Below, piece by piece: positions 17,294-22,708 of a DNA stretch of 22,708 bases. The stretch's first letter is position 1. Each line of letters starts with the position of its first letter. The translations under genes and the position numbers were made by a program. The DNA lies in contig CAKSPW010000038.1 of assembly GCA_934486495.1 (NCBI GenBank), positions 1 to 22,708 on the forward strand, read 5' to 3'. Source of the DNA: an uncultured Clostridia bacterium. Its GTDB lineage: Bacteria > Bacillota > Clostridia > UBA1381. The notes below the pieces were generated by a model. The model ran no database searches. It was not told the DNA's origin and was given only the letters and a program-made list of their open reading frames with translations.

Positions 17294-18952
17294 CTAATCC
17301 TTCATTCTGTCGTATGCCGTCTGTACTGTTTTTAACATTTCATCTATACCGATTGACTTCAGTTCTTCTCTATAAGACTCCCAATTGCTGTCAATATCAA
17401 GGTCGCCTATAATAAATCTTGTAACGGTATCATCAAGATAAGAATCTATATTACGCTGAATTTCATTTATTATTCCCGTTTCTTCTTCCGTATATATAAT
17501 TTTCGTTATATATTCCTTCGGTTTCTTTTCGATGTAGCTTTGAAGTTTATTTGCAATTTCCGTTTCGAATATATTACCCTCGGTTGCTACCGTTGAAAAT
17601 GCAAGCTCATAGTTTCTGTATCCCGGCGCTGCGTTTTGCCAATGCGAGTTTTGAGGCGCACCCCATGTAAGAATAGGATTTATTCTTGCTTTGTATCCCA
17701 TTGACTCAAACATACCTTTTTGATCGGGAGTTGCCTCAAGCCAATCTGTACCTTTTTTGCCGAAACGCGACCAAATTGTCATTTCTTCACTCATCATAAT
17801 ATCCGCCATACGAAATGCCGCTTCGGGATTCTGACAATTTTTAGTTATAAAGAATGAATTTGTCGGAATACTTGCAGAATATACCGCATATCCCGTGTTA
17901 CCGTCACTCGTAAGCGGAGGCAGGATTTTGTAGCCGTATTGACGATCGTCGGAACCGCTCAAATATGTCGGTGCCATTGTTGTAAAGCTTCCAACCATTA
18001 CGCAATTGGGATTTTGGATAGTCTGTCTTGACTGTGCGCCTGCGGAAGTAAACGATGTTGGCGAAAGCAGACCGTCCTTACACAGCTTGTGCATATATTT
18101 TACCGCTTCCTTATATTCCTGCTCATAGTATGTTGCCTTAATCTTACCGCCGTCAACATACAAATAATTGCTTTGCGGGTCAACGGGCAAATATGCTGCC
18201 GTAAGAAAGTCCTGGAACCACGATTCTCCGCCGTTTGTTGCTCCGAGCAGCGGTATTTCATCAGCAATACCGTTTCCGTTCGGATCGTTTTCCTTAAATG
18301 CTTTCAGCACATTATAGTATTCGTCAAGCGTTGTCGGCATTTTCAAATTCAGTTTTTCAAGCCACGGCTCATATATCCACATACGATACCCCAACTCGTT
18401 TTGCATAATCTTCTGATACCTCGGAACGACATATATGTTACCGTCCGACATTGTAATCATCGATTTTAAATCAGGCTCTTTCTCCATTACATCTTTTATG
18501 TAATATGATGAATTATCATAATATGCATTCAACGGAATGATAAATCCGTTTGCCGCATACTTTGAGATAGTATTGTCGCTGAGCGGTACATTTATTATAA
18601 CGTCGGGCAAATCTGCTCCGCCGGATGAAATCATCAGCTCAACCTTCTGTTTTGCCTCATCGACCGAGGACGGAAGATACTCAAATTCAATATTGCAGTT
18701 CATCTTCTCCTCGATTGCCTTTGTATATAGATTTGTATCATAATCCGTAACGAGAGTATCCTTTGGTATACCAACCTTAAGCGTTATTTCCTTCTTGCAC
18801 ACCGGAAATTCTCCCGGAGCATTCAGATTTTCATCTGCCACATACTCTGTCGTATTGTTATTAACCGTTGATTCGTTCGAACAACCTGCGCCTAAAATCG
18901 CAAATGCAGCCATTGCTGCAACAACTCTGTAAACTTTTTTCAAAATAATCAT
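17294..18952 (-). CDS. Extracellular solute-binding lipoprotein, LplA type
   Basis: This 552-residue protein is the size of LplA-like binding proteins (larger than typical CUT1 binding proteins of about 420). The N-terminus is a lipoprotein signal with ILGAGC (cysteine at 24). The -3 position is glycine rather than leucine, so the lipobox is slightly unusual, but CSNESTVNNN is typical of the mature end. The body has family-typical segments: LKVGIPKDTLVTDYDTNLYT, PTTLDEYYNVLKAFKENDPNGNG (an Asp/Asn-rich loop common in this family) and PEAAFRMADIMMSEEM. It should capture oligosaccharides at the membrane and pass them to the two permeases. The ATG at 18952 has AAAGGA 4 nt upstream; a TTG three codons later with AAAGG about 9 nt away is equally possible. 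It begins 20 nt after the beta-helix gene. Confidence 0.93.
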   Translation of the reverse strand: MIILKKVYRVVAAMAAFAILGAGCSNESTVNNNTTEYVADENLNAPGEFPVCKKEITLKVGIPKDTLVTDYDTNLYTKAIEEKMNCNIEFEYLPSSVDEAKQKVELMISSGGADLPDVIINVPLSDNTISKYAANGFIIPLNAYYDNSSYYIKDVMEKEPDLKSMITMSDGNIYVVPRYQKIMQNELGYRMWIYEPWLEKLNLKMPTTLDEYYNVLKAFKENDPNGNGIADEIPLLGATNGGESWFQDFLTAAYLPVDPQSNYLYVDGGKIKATYYEQEYKEAVKYMHKLCKDGLLSPTSFTSAGAQSRQTIQNPNCVMVGSFTTMAPTYLSGSDDRQYGYKILPPLTSDGNTGYAVYSASIPTNSFFITKNCQNPEAAFRMADIMMSEEMTIWSRFGKKGTDWLEATPDQKGMFESMGYKARINPILTWGAPQNSHWQNAAPGYRNYELAFSTVATEGNIFETEIANKLQSYIEKKPKEYITKIIYTEEETGIINEIQRNIDSYLDDTVTRFIIGDLDIDSNWESYREELKSIGIDEMLKTVQTAYDRMKD

Positions 18953-18972
18953 CCTTTCCTTTAATTTGACAT

Positions 18973-20913
18973 TTACTTGCTAAAATTAAGAACGTAAGCT
19001 GCAGCCAAAGGCTTTAGCTGCTCTGTATTCCACACATAAAGCCTGACCGTGTATGCTCCGTATCCGTCATTTTTTTTAAATTCAAACTTGTAATCTCCGC
19101 TGCCGGTTATTTTTGCCATACTTATCTCATGCAGCGCATTATCCTCATTATAAATTGCCGCAATCAGCTTTTCTTTTCCGGTAACAACATCTGCGCCGCC
19201 TATTGAAAGCTTTGCATTAACGACTGTTTCCCCGTCTTTTTCTGCCACAGCGGCATTTGCAACCGTATATCCGTTTTCATAATTAATTTCCGTTTCATCT
19301 GTGTTGAGAGTATACTCTCCGCCAAAGAAAGCTGTTCCGTTTACTATTGCTTTTTTTCCGTCATCGGGTTTGATTCTGATTTTATTTTCGCTTATCATCT
19401 CGCATATACCGCCCAATGCCGATTTCACAAGATAATCATGATGTGATAAAAACACAGATTTATAACCTTCGCTTTGCTCTGCAAGCTTTGTTCCGATTGT
19501 GTCAAAAGCCGCATCATTAAATATAATCACCGACTTTTCCCCGTCTGAATTCGACATCATGCGGCTACCCGCAAATATACCGGAATTTAGCTTGTTAGCC
19601 CAGCTTAAATCGCCGCCTGTTGCAATCTTTGCATTTGCACCGATTACAACCGCCGTACTTCCGAAAACATGATACGAACTTTCCCATGAACCTTCCCAAT
19701 TGTTATAGCAGCCTCCGTAAATTCTTCTGAGAACCTCACCGCCCGTAACACTTATATGTGCATTTCCGTTCATATTACAGCTTAGTGCGCCTCCGAACAA
19801 AGACTCTGCCGTTCCTCCGGTCATTGAAATATATGTATCGGCATTGTGCACTGTCTTTTTATCTGCCGTTGCACCGTAAACATTCATCACACGTCCGTCA
19901 GATATATTAATGTATGTATTGCCTCGAACATTAGCCGCGCTTCCGCCGCCTGCAAGATATGCAGCCGTTCCGCCTTTAAAATCAATGTACGTATTACCTT
20001 TGACATCGGCGCCGCTGTTCTTACCTCCGCCAAAGATTCTGCTGTCATAATAATCCTTCGAATCATCATTTGCCGAACACCCGTAATTCATTCCGTAAAC
20101 TGTGATATGTGTATCTCCCGTTACGGGTGACTGCTCGCCTCCGCCGTATATTCTCCGGTAGCTTCCGCTCTTTATAGCTATATCCGTGTTATCAGCATCA
20201 TTGTTTATTGAGTTTCCGCCAAAAACATCAATCGGGTTACTCATCGTAAGACCTTCACCGAATATTAGCTTATTGCCGCACGCAAAAATTTTATTGGCAT
20301 TTCCCGATGCGCTTTCGGCTTTAATTGTTTTGATTGTCATATTCTCAAGCGTTGCCGGGAATTTAATATGCAGTCCAACCGTTGATGTAAGGTCCAAGCC
20401 TCCGCTTATACCGTTTTCACCCTCCCCCATGCCGGTGATAATAATATTCGACTTATCACATTTGAGTTGTGTGTTTTTAGGTATGGTAACCATATCGCAA
20501 AGAACGATTGTGCATCCGTTTTCCGCCGCCTCAAGCGCCTTTGAAAGTGTTTTAAACGGGGCATCTTTACTGCCGTTATTGCTGTCCGACCCATTGTTTT
20601 GTGCCACATACAAGCTTTGTTTCAGTATTTGATTTGACATCAGCTCATACTCTCCGTTAAATTGCGATAGCGGTACCTTTACGGTATAAGTTCCGTCATC
20701 GCTTACCATCACCTGGTTTATCCAGCCTATATCGTCAAACTTCGGCGACAATTTATCGGATTTTGATTTAATTGTCATGGTTGTAACCCACTTTACGGAC
20801 GGATTTGTCACAGTTCCCGAAAACACCACATTCCCTTGAGCTGATGCAAATATCGGTATCATTGTTATTAATAAAATCAATACCGCCGCATTTATCACTT
20901 TTCTTTTTTTCAT
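18973..20913 (-). CDS. Secreted right-handed beta-helix protein with glycine-rich repeats
   Basis: This 646-residue protein has a signal peptide (cleavage likely after FASA, residue 25). Residues 26-98 are a small beta-domain. A DUF1565-like start follows (LYVAQNNGSDSNNGSKDAPF at 101-120, then KTLSKALEAAENG), which commonly opens pectate-lyase-type parallel beta-helices. From about 242 to 410 there are six imperfect coils of roughly 25-26 residues (one is 40), built on the pattern 'T-x-I-x3-GG-x5-YGG-x6-GN'. The C-terminus (about 580-646) is a beta-module with VRLYVWNTEQLKPL. I see no clear catalytic triad or calcium site of a lyase, so it may bind rather than cut glycan. It is the first large gene after the control region, and its ATG overlaps the leader ORF stop. 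No wall anchor is visible. Confidence 0.85.
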   Translation of the reverse strand: MKKRKVINAAVLILLITMIPIFASAQGNVVFSGTVTNPSVKWVTTMTIKSKSDKLSPKFDDIGWINQVMVSDDGTYTVKVPLSQFNGEYELMSNQILKQSLYVAQNNGSDSNNGSKDAPFKTLSKALEAAENGCTIVLCDMVTIPKNTQLKCDKSNIIITGMGEGENGISGGLDLTSTVGLHIKFPATLENMTIKTIKAESASGNANKIFACGNKLIFGEGLTMSNPIDVFGGNSINNDADNTDIAIKSGSYRRIYGGGEQSPVTGDTHITVYGMNYGCSANDDSKDYYDSRIFGGGKNSGADVKGNTYIDFKGGTAAYLAGGGSAANVRGNTYINISDGRVMNVYGATADKKTVHNADTYISMTGGTAESLFGGALSCNMNGNAHISVTGGEVLRRIYGGCYNNWEGSWESSYHVFGSTAVVIGANAKIATGGDLSWANKLNSGIFAGSRMMSNSDGEKSVIIFNDAAFDTIGTKLAEQSEGYKSVFLSHHDYLVKSALGGICEMISENKIRIKPDDGKKAIVNGTAFFGGEYTLNTDETEINYENGYTVANAAVAEKDGETVVNAKLSIGGADVVTGKEKLIAAIYNEDNALHEISMAKITGSGDYKFEFKKNDGYGAYTVRLYVWNTEQLKPLAAAYVLNFSK

Positions 20914-21029
20914 GGTTTATTCCTTTCCCGTTTCCCCGTACCGTCAAGCATAAATTTGCACTCTGTCGCAAACTTATTTCTGTCTGCAAAAAATGCAGTC
21001 GGATTATTAATAATTTCAATTCGACTCAT
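20910..21029 (-). CDS. Small leader ORF (39 residues) overlapping the beta-helix start
   Basis: The ORF starts at the ATG at 21029 and stops with a TGA that shares bases with the ATG of the next gene (ATGA overlap). GAGGTGA, a 7-nt match to the 16S tail, lies 9 nt upstream, which is a better site than the one in front of the 646-residue gene itself. The peptide begins MSRIEIINNPTAFFADRNKF and ends in a basic stretch (GTGKRERNKP). It has no signal peptide or membrane segment. I do not recognise it. It lies entirely downstream of the nearest promoter, so it would be at the 5' end of the operon mRNA. It could be a genuine small protein or a coupling/leader peptide; chance is not excluded. Confidence 0.5.
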   Translation of the reverse strand: MSRIEIINNPTAFFADRNKFATECKFMLDGTGKRERNKP

Positions 21030-21038
21030 TCGGATATG

Positions 21039-21045
21039 TCACCTC
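21039..21045 (-). promoter_or_regulatory. Ribosome binding site of the leader ORF
   Basis: The minus strand reads GAGGTGA here, with a 9-nt spacer to the ATG at 21029. The match to the end of 16S rRNA is stronger than at the following beta-helix gene (AAAGGA), and it is the main reason to take the leader ORF seriously. Confidence 0.65.
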
Positions 21046-21069
21046 TTTCCCGCTGCTTTATTTAATAAT

Positions 21070-21098
21070 ATTTTACCATTGCACAAAAATATTTGCAA
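21070..21098 (-). promoter_or_regulatory. Proximal sigma-A-type promoter of the glycan operon (P2)
   Basis: The minus strand has TTGCAA (21093-21098), a 17-nt spacer and TAAAAT (21070-21075), with a TG one base before the -10 (extended -10). The start point would be near 21063, giving an untranslated leader of about 34 nt before the leader ORF. A TTGCA...TGCAA dyad spans the -35 and the spacer. Confidence 0.6.
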
Positions 21099-21242
21099 GC
21101 GGAAAAATAAGAACCAACATTGAAATTTTGTACCTGACAGGCAAAAAACCTCGGTTTTATCCGATTTTCTTTACGTAATTCATTTGTTCAAGCGCTAAAA
21201 GCTTCCTTTTTTAAGGCTCGTATTTTATCTCTTTATTCTTTT

Positions 21243-21271
21243 AATATAACACAAAAAAAGCAAATATTCAA
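21243..21271 (-). promoter_or_regulatory. Distal sigma-A-type promoter of the glycan operon (P1)
   Basis: The minus strand has TTGAAT (21266-21271), a 17-nt spacer and TATATT (21243-21248). Transcription would start near 21236, producing a leader of about 200 nt before the small ORF. The spacing is ideal and both boxes are close to consensus. Which of P1 and P2 is used cannot be decided here. Confidence 0.5.
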
Positions 21272-21357
21272 TTATTTATAACCACTTTCTACCATTTGCA
21301 CAACAATTTATTTTGACTGCCGTTTGATGAGATTTTATATCATATACACATTCCGCA

Positions 21358-21402
21358 ATAAAAAAACAAAACCGACACTGAATGCCGATTTTGTTTTTTT
21401 TA
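21358..21402 (-). terminator. Intrinsic terminator of the upstream transcription unit
   Basis: The arms at 21363-21377 and 21383-21397 form a 15-bp stem (two G-U pairs on the minus-strand RNA) with a 5-nt loop, followed on the minus strand by a T-rich run. It lies 24 nt after the stop of the small secreted protein gene. The plus strand also has T-rich sequence after the stem, so it may work in both directions. Confidence 0.85.
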
Positions 21403-21421
21403 TTTTTCTGACAAATGCTTT

Positions 21422-22027
21422 TTACATAATTTCAATTGTCGGTTTATCCGATGAAATATCCGCTTTTTGACCGCTGACTTTTATATATCTCGCACTTACA
21501 TCACGAAAGTCGCATACCGTATGGCTGTTGCCCTGCTTATGCTCATCCTGTTCTATTATCTCTTTATCGGGAATATGCGCCTGCCAAACGCCGACCTGCG
21601 TATAATTTTCGCCGTCTTCGCTTACCGAAATGCAAATCTCGCCCATTTGCTGATATCTCGTTGACGACGACCACACATCCACACGATTAACCGTATAAAC
21701 GTCTTTTAAGTCAAACACTGCGCTTGACGGAGTCCCCGTTCCCCATGAACTGTGCGAAACATAGCCGCCCGAATGATTTAATACATTACCATCGGTCATT
21801 TTACCCGCACCGTTATCATTTGTTTTAATATCAGCATCGGAATCGCTTGTCCACAAATAGCTTGCGCCGGTATTTAAAGCAGTAACTTTTTCGTTATTGT
21901 TGCCGTATGCCGTATAATCGCCCCGAACAAACGTATTACCCGATAAAACCGTCAGCTCCTCGGCATACGCAGAAACTCCGAAAATAACCGCAACAGCAAA
22001 AAAAATGCTGAATAAAGTCTTTTTCAA
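21422..22027 (-). CDS. Small secreted F5/8 type C (CBM32-like) carbohydrate-binding protein
   Basis: This protein has 201 residues from the TTG at 22027. That start is chosen because AGGAGG sits exactly 7 nt upstream and because it gives a clean signal peptide (MKKTLFSIFFAVAVIFG, cleavage after AYA, residue 22). An ATG 18 codons earlier (22081) would add a non-signal extension and lacks a ribosome binding site. The mature part is one discoidin-like jelly roll. It contains MTDGNVLNHSGGYVSHSSWG, SAVFDLKDVYTVNRVDVWSS (the conserved 'DLG..y.v..v.v' strand), ICISVSEDGENYTQV and ARYIKVSG. The protein stops right at the domain end, with no enzyme, anchor or second module. It probably binds glycan outside the cell. 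A likely promoter lies directly upstream, and a terminator directly follows. Confidence 0.82.
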   Translation of the reverse strand: MKKTLFSIFFAVAVIFGVSAYAEELTVLSGNTFVRGDYTAYGNNNEKVTALNTGASYLWTSDSDADIKTNDNGAGKMTDGNVLNHSGGYVSHSSWGTGTPSSAVFDLKDVYTVNRVDVWSSSTRYQQMGEICISVSEDGENYTQVGVWQAHIPDKEIIEQDEHKQGNSHTVCDFRDVSARYIKVSGQKADISSDKPTIEIM

Positions 22028-22048
22028 AACCTTTCCTCCTCTTTCAAA

Positions 22049-22082
22049 GATGCGGTACAGCTTTATTATACCATACCGCATC
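22049..22082 (-). promoter_or_regulatory. Extended -10 promoter flanked by a 9-bp inverted repeat
   Basis: TATAAT on the minus strand (22065-22070) is preceded by TGG, forming an extended -10 element. There is no convincing -35. Transcription would start near 22058, about 30 nt before the TTG start of the CBM32-like gene. The -10 lies between the arms GATGCGGTA (22049-22057) and TACCGCATC (22074-22082), which could be an operator or, in read-through RNA, a weak terminator of the upstream gene. Confidence 0.55.
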
Positions 22083-22094
22083 CTTTATCATTGC

Positions 22095-22708
22095 TTACTT
22101 CTTTTTAACAAGAACCATATCCTCAAAGCTGTTGGCATCTTTTTTATCGGCAATACCGCGCATATACATAAGATAGCCTTTTCTGCCGTTGCCGTCATTA
22201 TCGTTTACTGCCACCGAAAATCCGACACAATCATTTTCGTTGACTATTCCCGTTTCTATTAAGAATCCCCACGGAATTGCAATCTCATAAATTGTATGTC
22301 CGTCCTCGGTGCGGTTAACCGCTCCGGTATAAGCAGCTATCGGTCTGTCTTTTTTGACAACAAGGTCTGCAAGCCATACATACGTCATAAGCTCGTTTCT
22401 ATCGTTCCTTGAAAGTCCCAGCTCGAAATAATCCGCATTTGATATACCTACTCCGTCTTTTCTTGCCGTGTCCAAAGCAATCTGAACGTTATCTCCCTGC
22501 CACACGTCTGTACCCGTATACGGTTGACAGAATACATCGTCGGTAACATCTACCGCCATATAAAGATTGTCATAGTCCCATTTTCTGTAAACTTTAAATG
22601 AGAGGTCGGAAACTCCGTTCCATTTCGAGAATCTGCTGCTGTCCTCGGTTATAACATGGCAATTATCCCATTTGCCCGCAGAAATAACGCCATCCATTAC
22701 CGGTGTTA
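22095..22708 (-). CDS. C-terminal part of a protein with a CBM9-like domain (5' end outside window)
   Basis: The frame is open to the right edge. The residues before the ATG at 22697 read T-P-V, and TPVMDGVISAGKWDN matches the usual interior start of a CBM9-like domain, so that ATG is internal. About 204 residues are visible. Landmarks are KWDYDNLYMAVDVTDD, DVWQGDNVQIALDT, YEIAIPW and FSVAVNDNDGNGRKGYL. The same landmarks occur in the last 205 residues of the 1168-residue glycosidase. These domains bind sugar chains and usually sit at the end of secreted enzymes, so the missing part may be catalytic. The gene ends with KKK and no anchor. It lies 67 nt before the CBM32-like gene. Confidence 0.8.
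   Translation of the reverse strand, partial: TPVMDGVISAGKWDNCHVITEDSSRFSKWNGVSDLSFKVYRKWDYDNLYMAVDVTDDVFCQPYTGTDVWQGDNVQIALDTARKDGVGISNADYFELGLSRNDRNELMTYVWLADLVVKKDRPIAAYTGAVNRTEDGHTIYEIAIPWGFLIETGIVNENDCVGFSVAVNDNDGNGRKGYLMYMRGIADKKDANSFEDMVLVKKK

Larger units (their letters stand above)
20914..21421. other. Control region between the two transcription units
   Basis: This 508-bp gap contains, in minus-strand order, the terminator of the upstream unit, a repeated TTGTGCAA/TGGTA motif, two promoter-like sites, a weak hairpin with a short T run (21143-21158) and the 39-codon leader ORF. The rest is AT-rich and shows no tRNA, known riboswitch or further ORF that I can support. Confidence 0.7.

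Noticed and set aside
19680..20190. Glycine-rich repeats considered as a CRISPR or DNA repeat array
   Set aside because: The repetition is at the protein level with variable length and diverged codons, and belongs to the beta-helix coils.
20186..20632. 148-codon open frame on the plus strand
   Set aside because: It lies wholly opposite the beta-helix gene, has no supporting ribosome site or recognisable domain, and is a shadow frame.
21143..21158. Possible attenuator hairpin AAAACC-GA-GGTTTT followed by TT in the operon leader
   Set aside because: The loop forces the stem down to about 5 mostly A-T pairs with a very short T run, too weak to call a terminator.
22028..22081. ATG start at 22081 for the CBM32-like protein
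   Set aside because: It would add 18 residues ahead of a good signal peptide, overlaps the promoter dyad, and lacks a ribosome site, while the TTG at 22027 has AGGAGG at 7 nt.

Overview
The window is an AT-rich stretch of a Gram-positive, Clostridia-type genome. Every gene I can support lies on the minus strand, so transcription runs from high to low coordinates. The lineage call rests on S-layer homology (SLH) modules, strong AGGAGG-type ribosome binding sites, TTG and GTG starts, an LplA/LplB/LplC-type sugar ABC transporter without its own ATPase, and a membrane-bound AraC-type sensor. A gut or rumen fibre degrader of the Oscillospiraceae/Monoglobus type would fit, but I cannot fix the genus from the sequence.

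Region 1 (about 21.4-22.7 kb) holds the end of a gene with a CBM9-like C-terminal domain, cut by the right edge, and a small secreted F5/8-type-C (CBM32-like) protein with its own likely promoter. A strong intrinsic terminator closes this part.

Region 2 (20.9-21.42 kb) is a 0.4-0.5 kb control region with two well-spaced candidate promoters, a repeated motif (TTGTGCAA followed by TGGTA) and a 39-codon leader ORF. That ORF has a near-consensus Shine-Dalgarno sequence and overlaps the next start codon as ATGA.

Region 3 (1-20.9 kb) looks like one long operon for taking up and degrading a plant or microbial glycan, that is, a Gram-positive polysaccharide utilisation locus. In transcription order it encodes a secreted beta-helix protein, a sugar-binding lipoprotein, two permeases, a 1168-residue secreted clan GH-A-like glycosidase with a CBM9-like tail, a 971-residue secreted protein built from a tandem duplication, a 1398-residue SLH surface protein, a membrane AraC-family regulator, a GH1 beta-glucosidase, a GH16 enzyme without a signal peptide, and the start of a further TIM-barrel glycosidase cut by the left edge. 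Most gaps are 3-40 nt. The one longer gap (100 nt, before the SLH gene) holds a 13-bp inverted repeat.

A working model is that the secreted glycosidase and binding proteins open the polymer near the cell wall, with the SLH protein as the only visibly anchored component. The ABC transporter imports oligosaccharides, GH1, GH16 and the edge enzyme finish them inside the cell, and the AraC-type sensor controls the operon. The substrate is not fixed by the sequence; GH16 plus GH1 suggests a beta-linked glucan or galactan. The least explained parts are the duplicated 971-residue protein, the roughly 700-residue C-terminus of the SLH protein, the glycine-rich beta-helix and the leader ORF.
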